Positions 24,425 to 33,493 of a stretch of DNA of 64,000 bases are shown here, one piece after another (position 1 is the first letter of the stretch; every line of letters starts with the position of its first letter). The notes beneath the pieces are model-generated. The model did not search any database and was not told the origin of the DNA. It saw only the letters and a program-made list of their open reading frames with translations. This DNA comes from Byssovorax sp. (lineage in GTDB: Bacteria; Myxococcota_A; Polyangia; Polyangiales; Polyangiaceae): NCBI GenBank assembly GCA_025362495.1, contig JANYGI010000157.1:43638-107637 (forward strand), written 5' to 3'. The translations under genes were made by a program, and so were the position numbers.

Positions 24425-25663
24425 TCAGCGCCGCTTGCTGGCCCCTTCGAGGATGGCGGCGAGGGCTCTGCCCTTCGCCGGCCACGAGTGCATGGCCACG
24501 CTCGGGAGATTGACGCTCGCGCGCGATCGCCCTGGATTCGCGGCCTCGGCGAGCAGCCACGCGGCGGCGGCCTCGGCGTTCGCGGCCTCGAAGAGCTGGG
24601 GGCAGCCGCGGGACACCGGGGCGAGCTCTTCCAGGAGCTTGCCAATCGAGAGCACGGGTGAGCCCGACGCCAGGTATTCGAGCTCCTTCACGCCGATCGA
24701 GCCGCCGGAGGGCACGTGGAACGTGGCGGGGAGCAGGAGCAGGGCGTCGGCGCCCTTCATGATGCCATAGGCGCGCTCGCGCGGGACGAACGCGTGCTCG
24801 TGGAGACAGTGAGTCACGCCACGGGCCTCGAGGCGGCTCTTCAGCGGGCCAGCGTTGTTGCAGAAGGCGTGGAGCTCGATCGGGGCGGGGCGGGCCGGCA
24901 TGGCCTCCCACGCGGCGAGCATCCGGGCCACGGCGTCGACGTCGTGCTGGGTCGCGAGGTTGCCGACGTAGGCTAAAACGAAGGCATTTTCGGAGAGGCG
25001 CTCGGGGACGGCGCGCTCCATCACGTCGGCCTCGTAGCCCGTCCAGAGCACGTGAGCCGGGAGGTGGAAGCGGGCAGAGTCGGAGTCGCCCTGGGCCTGG
25101 CAGGTCTCCGTCAGGGCCGAGGCGGTGCGGAGCCGGCGCCGCGTCACCAGCTCTTGCAGCCAGACGACAGCGCGCTTGTGGAAGAGGTCCCAGGGATCCT
25201 TGAAGTCGGCCACCCAGGGGACGCCGGTCTCGCGCGAGAAGCGATAGGCAATCTCGTGCGCCGAGTCGTCGCCGTGGATGGCCCACACCACGTCGACCGG
25301 CGTCGTGCGGTGGCGGGCGAGGAGCTCGCGCAGGGCGGCGCGCGCCCACGAGGCGTAAGGCCCCCAGCGGAGCGTGCGCTGGAGCGTGCGGGCCCGGCGG
25401 AGCGGCGATGGCCCGGTGAAAGGAGGCTCGGTGGTGAAGGGGGGAGTCGCCGGCGAGAAGCCGGGAAACCAGGGGCGGGGATCGATCCCGAGGACGTGGA
25501 TACCGTCGCTCGGCGAGGCTCCCGCCCCCGGGCTCGTCCAGTCGACCGTGACGACGGTGATGGCGTGGCCGAGGCGGGCGAGCTCGCGGGCGAGGTTCTG
25601 CGGGCGCGTGCCGCTCACGTGGGCGATCGGGGGATAGCCGAAGCTGATGATCGCGACGTGCAC
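24425..25663 (-). CDS. Glycosyltransferase family 4-like
   Basis: 412 residues with a GTG start. A GT-B fold: the N-terminal Rossmann domain has FGYPPIAHVSGTRPQNLARE (the Gly-rich acceptor loop), and the C-terminal domain has VLAYVGNLATQHDVD, the FVPRERAYGIMKGADALLLL block and GVKELEYLASGSPVLSIG, where the glutamate would contact the sugar nucleotide. It probably adds one sugar to the lipid-linked repeat unit at the cytoplasmic face. It ends the minus-strand run asnB, CgeB-like transferase, this gene, with 15 nt between stop and start. Donor and acceptor are unknown. Confidence 0.85.
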   Translation of the reverse strand: MHVAIISFGYPPIAHVSGTRPQNLARELARLGHAITVVTVDWTSPGAGASPSDGIHVLGIDPRPWFPGFSPATPPFTTEPPFTGPSPLRRARTLQRTLRWGPYASWARAALRELLARHRTTPVDVVWAIHGDDSAHEIAYRFSRETGVPWVADFKDPWDLFHKRAVVWLQELVTRRRLRTASALTETCQAQGDSDSARFHLPAHVLWTGYEADVMERAVPERLSENAFVLAYVGNLATQHDVDAVARMLAAWEAMPARPAPIELHAFCNNAGPLKSRLEARGVTHCLHEHAFVPRERAYGIMKGADALLLLPATFHVPSGGSIGVKELEYLASGSPVLSIGKLLEELAPVSRGCPQLFEAANAEAAAAWLLAEAANPGRSRASVNLPSVAMHSWPAKGRALAAILEGASKRR

Positions 25664-25678
25664 CGGATAGCGCCTGGA

Positions 25679-26758
25679 TCAGAGTCCCGACTCGGGATCG
25701 GGCGGGCCCGCGGGGACGGGGATCTTCGCCGCGCTGCGGAGCTCGGGTATCAGGTCGAATGCCTCGTTGAGGCGCTGGTGGTAGGTGTGATCGCGCCAGG
25801 ATCGGACGAGCCCGCGGCGGGCGATGGCCGCGCGCTCGTCCGGCCGCGCGAGGTAGTGGCGCACTTTTTCCAGCAGATCGTCCGGGCCGCGGAAGGTGAC
25901 GCACTCGACGCCCGGCTCGAAATAGTCGGCCGCGCGCGGGCCGTCGGTGAGCTGGAAGCTGCCCATGCCGCCGAGCTCGAAAGAGCGCTTGTTGACGCCG
26001 CCGAGCTCGGAAAAGTGGTTGGTGTTCAGCGCGATCTTCGTCACCTGGGCGCCCATGGCCGCGCTCTTCTCGAGGCAGTAGACGGGCCGCTGGTAGATGG
26101 CGCGGAGCCGGGGATCGACGATCCAGGAGGGGCTACCGTAGATCACCGTGCGAATGTCGGTCGCGGCGAGGAGAGGGCCCATCAGCGCGGCGCGGAAAGG
26201 GTAGCTGTTGCCGAAGGTGGCGACGTCGGCGGCCGCGCCTTTCGGGGCCAGGCGCGGCGGGGCGGGGCGGTGAATCGCCGGATCGAACGCCTGTGGGAGG
26301 AAGTCGTAGCGCTCGGTCGCGAGGGCGCTGCGGAAGCGGTCGACGACGATCTTGTCCTTGAAGAAGATGCGATGATAGGGCGCGGCGACGAACTCGGCGC
26401 CGCCGAGGTTGACGATGGCGTCCGTGAACCACCCGATGACGAGAGCGCCTGTCTCGCGCTTGATCTCGGTCACCACCGCGGCAGGCACCATGTTGATCGG
26501 GATGATGACGATGAGGTCGAAGCGCTTGCCCTTGATCCAGTCGAGCAGGGCGAGATCGGCCAGGTAGGTGTGGGGCTTCTTGAAGGCCTTGAGGCCGGCG
26601 AACAGGAAGGTGTTGAGGCGGTGGAAGCCGGGCTCGCTGGTGATGATCCGGCGCCGCTCGTAGTTGAACGAGGTGACCTCGTGGGCGCTCGAGAGGGCCT
26701 CGGCAACGGAGACTTCGGCGGTGTCGCGCCGCGAGGTGGTCAGTACGAGGATTCTCAC
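25679..26758 (-). CDS. CgeB-like glycosyltransferase
   Basis: 359 residues from the GTG at 26758, which overlaps the asnB stop (GTGA). An N-terminal Rossmann part (VRILVLTTSRRDTAEVSVAE) is followed by DLIVIIPINMVPAAVV. A C-terminal part has NTNHFSELGGVNKRSFELGG, DYFEPGVECVTFRGPDDLLE and a closing helix set. This matches the CgeB/Glyco_trans_1_2 class, in which a Gly-rich ELGG-type loop and a late acidic segment bind the donor. A Rossmann metal or nucleotide site is not provable by eye. It acts in the glycan pathway with its neighbours. Confidence 0.75.
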   Translation of the reverse strand: MRILVLTTSRRDTAEVSVAEALSSAHEVTSFNYERRRIITSEPGFHRLNTFLFAGLKAFKKPHTYLADLALLDWIKGKRFDLIVIIPINMVPAAVVTEIKRETGALVIGWFTDAIVNLGGAEFVAAPYHRIFFKDKIVVDRFRSALATERYDFLPQAFDPAIHRPAPPRLAPKGAAADVATFGNSYPFRAALMGPLLAATDIRTVIYGSPSWIVDPRLRAIYQRPVYCLEKSAAMGAQVTKIALNTNHFSELGGVNKRSFELGGMGSFQLTDGPRAADYFEPGVECVTFRGPDDLLEKVRHYLARPDERAAIARRGLVRSWRDHTYHQRLNEAFDLIPELRSAAKIPVPAGPPDPESGL

Positions 26759-28653
26759 GCGAGGCCCAGATCCGAGACGTTGATGGTGGCTTCCACGGCG
26801 TCGAGCGCCGGGGCGAGGGGCCTTTGCTTCACCCACGCGAGGTAGGCGCCGAGGTTGCCCCAGAGCCAGCGGGCCGCGGGCGACATCGACTCCCAGCGCG
26901 GCGCGGCGCCGAGCGTGCTCTCGACGAGTCGATGACCCTGACGGAGCGGGCCTTCGAGGGCGGCGACATAGGCCCTCACCGGCGCGTGAAAGCCGAGCTT
27001 CCAGGCGCGATCGCGCACCATCGGGGGGAGCACGGCCGAGGCCGCCGCGCGGAGAGAGGCCTTGAGCCCGCTCTTGCCGAACCGCTCGACCGGCGGGATG
27101 CCCCACGCCGCGCGAATGACGCCCTCGTCGAGCAGCGGGACGCGCCCCTCGACCCCGGCCGCGAGCCCGACGCGATCGGAGTGGGCGAGATACCGCGGCA
27201 CCGACCAGGACTCGATCGAGCCGCGGAGAGCCGCGTTGGCGGCGCCGCGCCCGTCGTTCCGGTGGTAGTCGCGGAAAGCGTCCTTCGCGGACCTGATCGT
27301 CAGGGCGCGCGGGAGGCCGCCGAAGCGAGCGGCGCGAGTGGCCATGAGCGTGTTGCGGAGGCGGGCCGGGAGGGCATGATAGAAGGCCGCGAACACGGCG
27401 TTGAAGCGGCCGATCTCGCCGAGCGAGGGGGTCATGCGGACGATGTCGACGGCCTCGGCGAGGCGGCCTTCGCGGAGGACATCGAGCATCAGGGGGCCGA
27501 GAAAAGCAGGGTATCCGAGGAACACCTCGTCTCCGCCGAGGCCGTTCAGGAGCACCTTCACGCCGTGGCCGGCGGCCTCCGCGGCGATGGTGTACTCGGC
27601 GTAGCTCGAGACGTCGCCGTAAGGCTCTTCCTGGTGGTGGACGTAGCGCTCGAAGTCCGCGGCGAGGCGCGCCGGGGTGGACGAGACCCAGTGGACCTCG
27701 TGCGGGCTCTTCATCGCTTCGAGGACGGAGCGCTGGTAGGGGCGCTCGTCCTGCTCGGCGAGGGCGTCGTGGTAGGCGAAGAGGTGAATCTTGCTGGATA
27801 CGCCGCCTTCGAGGCGGGCGCGATCGGCGATGAGGGCCACCGCGGAGGAGTCGAGCCCTCCCGATACCATCGCTCCCACGGGCACGTCGCCGACGAGCTG
27901 CTCGCCGATCGCGCGCTCGAGCTCGGCGCGGACGTCGGCTATCGTGCTGGAGGGCACCTGGACGCCGGCCCGGTAATACCGATGCTCGGTGAGCGTGGCG
28001 CCGTCCCACTCGGCCCAGTGGCCCGGGGGGAGCACGCGTATCCCCGCGAGCATCGTCTCGCCGGGGATGTCGTCGGTGCGGCCGAGGATGAGATACCGCA
28101 GCATGGCCTCGGGGCGTGGAGCGCGGTCGACCCAGGGCAAGAGCAACAGGGCCTTCTGCTCCGAGGCGACGGCGAGGCGCGCGCCCGCCGTGGAGAAGTA
28201 AAGCGGCCGGATCCCCACGCGATCGCGCGCGAGGTAGACGCGGCGCCGCGGCTCGTCGTACCAGATGAAGGCGAATTGCCCGCTCACCTGCGCGAGCGTC
28301 GACTCGACTCCCCAGCTCGCCAGGGCGTGCATCAGCACCTCGGTGTCGCTCTGGCCGCGGAAGACCACGCCCTCGCCGATGAGGGCTTTGCGGACGCGCT
28401 CGGCGCCGAACAGCTCACCGTTGTAGCAGAGGATACCCCGGCCTCCGGGGTGGACCATGGGCTGGGCGCCCTGCTCGCCGAGGCCCTGGATCGCGAGGCG
28501 CCGGTGCGCGATGGCGACCGGTGATCCCGGATCAGCCCAGAGCCCGTGCCCATCGGGGCCGCGGTGCCGGAGGGATTCGGCCATGGCCTGCGCCATCCTG
28601 GCGAGGGCGATGGAGGGGCACCGTTCGTCCCAGATCAACGAGATTCCGCACAT
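26755..28653 (-). CDS. asnB: Glutamine-hydrolysing asparagine synthase-type amidotransferase (first copy)
   Basis: 632 residues. The start is fixed by the catalytic Cys2 (MCGISLIWDE), exposed after Met removal. Class II glutaminase motifs follow: SLRHRGPDGHG, RRLAIQG, ILCYNGELF. The synthetase half has the pyrophosphate loop MVSGGLDSSAVAL and the GLGGDEVFLGYP block. In glycan loci such enzymes often amidate uronic acids (as WbpS of Pseudomonas) rather than make free asparagine; the neighbours favour that here. A TAGCAT lies 20 nt upstream as a possible -10. It leads the three-gene minus-strand unit and diverges from the WecA-like gene. Confidence 0.9.
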   Translation of the reverse strand: MCGISLIWDERCPSIALARMAQAMAESLRHRGPDGHGLWADPGSPVAIAHRRLAIQGLGEQGAQPMVHPGGRGILCYNGELFGAERVRKALIGEGVVFRGQSDTEVLMHALASWGVESTLAQVSGQFAFIWYDEPRRRVYLARDRVGIRPLYFSTAGARLAVASEQKALLLLPWVDRAPRPEAMLRYLILGRTDDIPGETMLAGIRVLPPGHWAEWDGATLTEHRYYRAGVQVPSSTIADVRAELERAIGEQLVGDVPVGAMVSGGLDSSAVALIADRARLEGGVSSKIHLFAYHDALAEQDERPYQRSVLEAMKSPHEVHWVSSTPARLAADFERYVHHQEEPYGDVSSYAEYTIAAEAAGHGVKVLLNGLGGDEVFLGYPAFLGPLMLDVLREGRLAEAVDIVRMTPSLGEIGRFNAVFAAFYHALPARLRNTLMATRAARFGGLPRALTIRSAKDAFRDYHRNDGRGAANAALRGSIESWSVPRYLAHSDRVGLAAGVEGRVPLLDEGVIRAAWGIPPVERFGKSGLKASLRAAASAVLPPMVRDRAWKLGFHAPVRAYVAALEGPLRQGHRLVESTLGAAPRWESMSPAARWLWGNLGAYLAWVKQRPLAPALDAVEATINVSDLGLA

Positions 28654-28792
28654 TGTGGATCGGCGGCGGATGCTACTCCAGGACCTGCGTCGGTGCCAGA
28701 TACATCGCCGGCTGATGGGTTGCTCCGGCCCGTCGTCGGATTCACTCGCCGCGCTATCGACCGCGGGGAAGGCGTAGTAACGACCAGCCCCG

Positions 28793-29842
28793 ATGACGAT
28801 CACGTCTCTCGGCGCGGCGTGCGGGGCGGCCTTCCTCCTCGCCCTCATCGCGTGCGGTTTGATCCGCGATTTTGCGGCTCGTCGCGCCCTGGTCGACCTG
28901 CCGAACGAGCGCAGCCTGCACACCTTGCCGGTGCCTCGCCTCGGCGGAGTGGGCATCGCGATCGCCGTCTGGGCGGTGATGGGCGCCGTGCTCGTGCTCG
29001 GCCCGGGGCGTCCCGCGAAGGACGTCCTCGTGTGGCTCGCCGCCTCCGTGGTGACGGCGGCGACAGGCCTCGTCGACGATCTCCGGCCGGTGAGCGCCGG
29101 CGTGCGGATGGCCATTCAACTGGCGATAGCGCTCGCGTTCACCCTGGTGATCGGGGCGCCCGCGCAGATCGCGCTCGCCGAAGGAGTGACGCTGAGCTTG
29201 CCTGTCTGGGCGACGACCGCCGTGTGGGTGGTATGGATCGTCGGGGTCCTCAACATCTATAATTTCATGGATGGTATGGATGGCCTCGCGGGCTCTCAGG
29301 CCATCGGCGCGGGCCTGGCGCTCGCCGTGGGCCTTTCGGCGCATGGCCACAACGATCTGGCGCTGCTGGCGGGCCTCCTGGCGATGGCGAGCGCGGGGTT
29401 CTTCGTGCACAACGTGGGTCCGGCGCGGATCTTCATGGGCGACGCCGGGAGCACGATGATCGGGTTCACGTTCGCGGCGCTGGCGCTCTCGGCCCACGCG
29501 CGGCCCGATCCGCTGCCGTTGCCGGTGGTCCCGCTCGCGCTCGCCCCGTTTTTGCTCGACGGGACATTCACGATCCTGCGTCGCGCCTCGCGCGGAGAGG
29601 CCATCTGGAAGGCCCATCGATCCCACCTCTACCAGCGCGCGGTGACGTCGGGGCAGAGCCATCGTGATGTGCTGGGGCCCTATGTAGCGTGGGTGGGCGC
29701 CGCCGCGATAGCCGCTGTCCTCGGGGCGCGGGCGGGCGGCGCTCTGATGCTGGGGCTCGCGGCGACGATGCTCGCGGGGCTCCTGATCACCTGGCTCTGG
29801 GTACGGAGAATCGAGGCCCGGGTGATCGCAGAGAAGGCGTAA
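28793..29842 (+). CDS. WecA/WbpL-like polyprenyl-phosphate HexNAc-1-phosphate transferase
   Basis: 349 residues with about 11 membrane helices. Family motifs: DLPNERSLHTLPVPRLGG near the N-terminus, VDDLRPVSAGVRM, the catalytic NIYNFMDGMDG, HNVGPARIFMGDAGST and KAHRSHLYQRAV. The enzyme moves an N-acetylhexosamine 1-phosphate from its UDP donor to undecaprenyl phosphate, starting O-antigen or exopolysaccharide assembly. The SLHTxPVPRLGG and HLYQR features are closer to WbpL/WbcO than to MraY. It stands alone on the plus strand, divergent from asnB across 139 nt. Confidence 0.9.
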   Translation: MTITSLGAACGAAFLLALIACGLIRDFAARRALVDLPNERSLHTLPVPRLGGVGIAIAVWAVMGAVLVLGPGRPAKDVLVWLAASVVTAATGLVDDLRPVSAGVRMAIQLAIALAFTLVIGAPAQIALAEGVTLSLPVWATTAVWVVWIVGVLNIYNFMDGMDGLAGSQAIGAGLALAVGLSAHGHNDLALLAGLLAMASAGFFVHNVGPARIFMGDAGSTMIGFTFAALALSAHARPDPLPLPVVPLALAPFLLDGTFTILRRASRGEAIWKAHRSHLYQRAVTSGQSHRDVLGPYVAWVGAAAIAAVLGARAGGALMLGLAATMLAGLLITWLWVRRIEARVIAEKA

Positions 29843-30066
29843 TCCGCGCCGCGCCGGGGCGATGTTCCCGGTCGATGCCAGGAGTCCAGCTCTCGCGGGT
29901 CCGTGACGGAGTTTGCCGCCCCGGGCTTGTGGAACGCAATCGGTCCGCTTACGAAATCGGAGCTGCCCGCGAGCCCGGTTGAAGAGCGCTTCGACCGGAC
30001 GGAATTCGCGCGCGGGGCTGAGCGAGGGCGAGGGCTCTCTCCCGATCGTGCTTTTGCGGGGGGACA

Positions 30067-31431
30067 ATGGTGTTGATTCGTCTGGTGCGGCAGCGGGCGA
30101 GCAGCCTGCTATTGCTTCTTGGCACCTCGGCGGCATTCGCCTGCGGCAGCGTCGCCGGCAACGCGCCGGTCGCTCCTCGCGCGGTCGTCGCGCCTGTCGC
30201 GCCCGCCGCCGCCGCGCCTTCCGACGGCGCCCCGGAATCGTCGTGTCCTCTGGAGACGCCGGAGCAATGGCAGCAGTTCCTCGAGCGGTACGCGGGCGAC
30301 GCGCGCTGGGTGAAGACCTGCGAGGACAAGCCCTGTGACGCGGGCTATTCCCGGCTCGTCCGCCAGAAGATCCAGGGCGTGCTCGATCGGTGCCAGAGCT
30401 ACCTCGCGGCTCATCCGCCCATCGCACTCTGTACCAGCAACCTGCGCGACTTCGTGCCGAGCTTCCTCGCTCAGCACAGCGAGGACTCCTATGGATTCAC
30501 CGTCGACAATCACACCTACCTGGCCGCGCAGGAGGCCGCGGACAGGCCGGCCGGCATGATGCAGCCGCCGCCGGGGCTCATCGCTGCGATGCCGCTGCGG
30601 GTGAACCTGGAGATCGCCGCGCGCAAGAATGGCTGGAAGTACATCACGCATGACACTGCCCTGGGCGGCGTCAGGACCTTCGTCTTCATTCCTGATCCCG
30701 AGGGGCGGTTCGATCAATGGATGTTGCTCAACTTCGTGAAGAAGGACCAGCCGGCGATCGATCCCGCGACCCCGATGTCGTTCATCGCCGTCCAGAAGAA
30801 GGACGCGGCGGGGCACGATCTCCCGCAGGTTCGGCTGCATTTTCGCGATTACGATCTGGTCCCGTCCGATGGGGGCTTCCAGCTCCAGCTCTTCGAGGAC
30901 CGAAACGGTAAGTGCTATTCATGCCACCCGAGCGGGGTGCGGCAGCTCATCGATCGCCGGACCCAGGTACTCGAGGCGCAGCCGGTGAAGGGCGAGCGCG
31001 GCTACGATCCGAGCGGGAAGACGGCGCCGCCGGACTTCGCGTATGGGCGCCTTCAGGAGCTCAACGCCAGGCTCGGCAGCTACGGTTTGCCGGACTGGGA
31101 AGGTCGGATCGTGCCCGCGCACCACGGCCCGGCGATCGGCTCCGCGCTCGGCTGCACGGCCTGCCACGATGGGAGCCTCCGCGGCGTTCTCACCGTGTCG
31201 AGCAGCCCTCGTCAGGTGCAACACAGGGTTCACGACGAGCTGGTCATGCCGCCGACACCGGGCCTCGTCAGCCTCCTCGAGCGGAGCGAGAACCGGCGGG
31301 TGAAGCTCTCGCCGAGCGAGCGGAGCAGGCTAGAGGCGGCCCTCCAGACCCACGAGGAGCTCAATCGCGACTACGACGAATCGCGCCTGCCGGAGCTCCG
31401 GCGCTGGCTGCTCGAGCAGCCGTGTCGGTGA
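30067..31431 (+). CDS. Di-haem c-type cytochrome-like lipoprotein
   Basis: 454 residues. The signal peptide ends in a lipobox-like SAAFAC, followed by an Ala/Pro/Val linker. Two CxxCH haem motifs are visible: CYSCH near residue 284 and CTACH near residue 362. The His/Met distal ligands are not identifiable with certainty. The intervening region lacks family motifs I know. It would be exported and matured by the Ccm system. It opens a group of four plus-strand genes ending with an HTTM enzyme; electron transfer to or from that enzyme is conceivable but unproved. Confidence 0.65.
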   Translation: MVLIRLVRQRASSLLLLLGTSAAFACGSVAGNAPVAPRAVVAPVAPAAAAPSDGAPESSCPLETPEQWQQFLERYAGDARWVKTCEDKPCDAGYSRLVRQKIQGVLDRCQSYLAAHPPIALCTSNLRDFVPSFLAQHSEDSYGFTVDNHTYLAAQEAADRPAGMMQPPPGLIAAMPLRVNLEIAARKNGWKYITHDTALGGVRTFVFIPDPEGRFDQWMLLNFVKKDQPAIDPATPMSFIAVQKKDAAGHDLPQVRLHFRDYDLVPSDGGFQLQLFEDRNGKCYSCHPSGVRQLIDRRTQVLEAQPVKGERGYDPSGKTAPPDFAYGRLQELNARLGSYGLPDWEGRIVPAHHGPAIGSALGCTACHDGSLRGVLTVSSSPRQVQHRVHDELVMPPTPGLVSLLERSENRRVKLSPSERSRLEAALQTHEELNRDYDESRLPELRRWLLEQPCR

Positions 31432-31500
31432 GCCGCGGCGTCGCGCCCAGATCTTGAATTGATTCGAGGCCATCACTCCGGAAGGAAGGGAAGGAAGAAC

Positions 31501-31833
31501 ATGCTATTGAAAGCAATGCTGGCACTCGCTGCCGCGGGGCTGGTCGGCGCGGTCGCTTCGACCGCTGCAGCAGCCGAGCCGGGCGCGGTCCCCATCCAGG
31601 ATCTGACCCTGGTCGAGGAGGACAGCGCGCCTGCGCCGGGCGTGGAGCCGGAGCAGTACCACCATGGCGGCTACCACCACGGTGGGTCGCACCACGGCGG
31701 GTATCACGGCGGCTACCACGGTGGGTATCACGGCGGGTATCACGGCGGGTACCACCACTACTACTACGACGGTTCGACCCCGCCGGTCGACACCGAGTCG
31801 CTGCCGGTGCCGAACGTGGACACCGGGGAGTAG
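31501..31833 (+). CDS. Small secreted His/Gly/Tyr-rich repeat protein
   Basis: 110 residues from the ATG at 31501, set by a GGAAGGAAG ribosome site. The signal peptide ends in STAAAAEP. After an acidic stretch come HHGGY/HGGY units (about eight, residues about 53-85), then YHYYY and an Asp/Pro/Thr tail. Glycine keeps the chain flexible, so the many His and Tyr could bind Cu, Ni or Zn, or cross-link oxidatively. No family is recognised. It lies 69 nt after the di-haem lipoprotein and 109 nt before the HTTM pair. It may be a structural or metal-binding exoprotein, or a substrate of the HTTM enzyme. Confidence 0.7.
   Translation: MLLKAMLALAAAGLVGAVASTAAAAEPGAVPIQDLTLVEEDSAPAPGVEPEQYHHGGYHHGGSHHGGYHGGYHGGYHGGYHGGYHHYYYDGSTPPVDTESLPVPNVDTGE
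31660..31768 (+). repeat. Tandem HGGY-coding repeat
   Basis: Twelve-base units coding His-Gly-Gly-Tyr, with synonymous changes (cacggcggctac, cacggtgggtat, cacggcgggtat), preceded by longer HHGGY/HHGGS units. The near-identical adjacent copies suggest recent expansion by slippage in steps that keep the frame. Confidence 0.8.
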
Positions 31834-31942
31834 TCGCCGCGCCGACATCGCGTCCCCGCCGCCGCGCCGCGCCGCGGCGGGGGCGCGAGCGTCGGGCCGC
31901 CGCGCGCCGTGACATGGTGCGGAAGGAACTGGAGCTCTTCGC

Positions 31943-32500
31943 ATGAACGAGAGACGCCGCAAGCTCTGGCTCGCCGTGGCCGCCAGTCATCTCTGCCTGG
32001 TGACGCTCGGCGCGAGCTCCGTCAGGCTGTACGACCTCGGGCTCCCGGGCCGGGTCCTCGACGAGTATGGAGCCCTGTCGGGCGCGAACAGCGGTTATGG
32101 CTTCTTCGCCCCGGGGGTCACCTCTCAGCTCGGGGCGCGCTTCGACGTCGTCGACGCCGAGGGGCGGACCACGAGCGCCTCGCTCGCCGACGGCCAGAGC
32201 CACGAGGCCGACATCCGCGTCGGCAACATCATCGATCAGTTCGCGAACGTCGATGACGAGGAAGACGAGGAGTCGGCCGCTCGCGTGCGCCGCTCGCTCG
32301 CCGCCTCGCTCGCCGGCAAGATGTTCGCCCGCAACCCCGAGGCCAGCGCTGTCGTGGTGCGCCTCGAGACCTTCACGCCGGTGTCGATGGAGGCCTGGCG
32401 CGGGGGCGAGAGGGCGCGATGGATGCCGTATTACTCGGCAAAATTCATTCATTCGACGCAGCCCGAGGCGGAGTCGGACGAGGAGTCGGACGATGGTTGA
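31943..32500 (+). CDS. Small membrane-anchored protein paired with HTTM enzyme
   Basis: 185 residues. One membrane segment (about residues 8-26) leads to a soluble domain with NSGYGFFAPGVTSQLGARFD, a beta-rich segment and an acidic stretch (NVDDEEDEESAARVRRS), ending in a Glu/Asp-rich tail. No named family is certain, though a short anchored protein of this shape (DUF5819-like) often precedes HTTM genes. Its end overlaps the HTTM start by 8 nt, so translation is coupled and a physical partnership is likely. Confidence 0.6.
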   Translation: MNERRRKLWLAVAASHLCLVTLGASSVRLYDLGLPGRVLDEYGALSGANSGYGFFAPGVTSQLGARFDVVDAEGRTTSASLADGQSHEADIRVGNIIDQFANVDDEEDEESAARVRRSLAASLAGKMFARNPEASAVVVRLETFTPVSMEAWRGGERARWMPYYSAKFIHSTQPEAESDEESDDG

Positions 32501-33485
32501 CCAGGCCGGAAGCTCTGCCATCGACGCGTCGTTCGGCCAGAGGCTGGCGCGCGGCGTATCGACGTTCTTCTTCGCGCCCGCGTCGGCGCGCCCGCCCGCG
32601 GCGCTGCGGGTGAGCCTCTCTCTCGTGCTGCTCGGGCAAGCGTGGCTGCTGCGGACCGAGGTGATGGAGCTGTTCGCTCACGACGGGATCGTGCAAGGCG
32701 GGCTGAGCCGGTATCTCGGCGGCTCCGGGGCTCCGCGCGCGAGCTGGCTGGTCGACAGCCTCGCTCCCTGGGGGGTGAGCGAGGCGGCCTGTCTTTACGC
32801 GCTGTGCGGCCTCTACGTGGCGAGCCTCGTGGGGCTCGGGCTCGGCCTCTTCACGCGGAGCGCCGCGGTGATGGCCTGGTTCCTCCACTGGACGCTGATC
32901 CGCTCGGCCGGCACGACGAGCTACGGGGCCGACACCTACGCTCACATCTTCCTGTTCTATCTCATGCTCGTTCCCTCGGGGGACGTGTGGTCGCTCGACG
33001 CCCTGCGGAAGCGCGCCGGCCGGCTCCCCTCGTCCGCGGCGCGGCTCGGGCTGCGGGTGATGCAGCTGCACCTCTGCGTGTCGTACCTGGCGAGTGGGAT
33101 CCAGAAGTCGCAGGGGATCCAGTGGTGGAACGGCGAGGTGCTGTGGCGCGCGCTCTCGCTGCCCGTCTATCAGCAGGTCGACCTCTCGTGGCTCGCGTCG
33201 TACCCCTGGATCTGCCAGATCGCCGCCTGGACGGCGCTATTCACCGAGCTCGGCTACTGTGTCTTCATCTGGCCTGCTCGCACGCGGAGGCTGTGGATCA
33301 CGGCGATCGTGGCGCTGCATCTCGGCATCGCGGTGTTCCTGGGGCTCGGCGTGTTCGGGGCGATCATGTGCGTGCTGACGGTGACGCTCTTCGGCGTGTC
33401 GCCCGAGCCCGGGGGAGGAGGTCAGTGGCTGCGCTTCGACAGAGTGGCAATCTGGCGGCGTCGGCGCCCCGCGGCGAGCGCGTGA
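32493..33485 (+). CDS. HTTM domain protein (vitamin K-dependent gamma-carboxylase-like)
   Basis: 330 residues, about seven or eight membrane helices. It fits the HTTM family, homologous to vitamin K-dependent gamma-glutamyl carboxylase. By eye, two catalytic residues of the human enzyme line up: His151 (YAHIFLFYLMLVPSG) with His160, and Lys205 (SYLASGIQKSQG) with Lys218. These places are seen as sequence; the equivalence is from remembered alignment. It would act in the inner membrane using a reduced quinone, perhaps on the adjacent secreted protein. No quinone epoxide reductase gene is nearby. Bacterial HTTM functions are largely undefined. Confidence 0.82.
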   Translation: MVDQAGSSAIDASFGQRLARGVSTFFFAPASARPPAALRVSLSLVLLGQAWLLRTEVMELFAHDGIVQGGLSRYLGGSGAPRASWLVDSLAPWGVSEAACLYALCGLYVASLVGLGLGLFTRSAAVMAWFLHWTLIRSAGTTSYGADTYAHIFLFYLMLVPSGDVWSLDALRKRAGRLPSSAARLGLRVMQLHLCVSYLASGIQKSQGIQWWNGEVLWRALSLPVYQQVDLSWLASYPWICQIAAWTALFTELGYCVFIWPARTRRLWITAIVALHLGIAVFLGLGVFGAIMCVLTVTLFGVSPEPGGGGQWLRFDRVAIWRRRRPAASA

Positions 33486-33493
33486 TCGACGCC

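Noticed and set aside
31660..31768. HGGY repeats as non-coding satellite DNA
   Set aside because: The units keep the frame of a gene with a signal peptide and a ribosome site, and their variation is synonymous.
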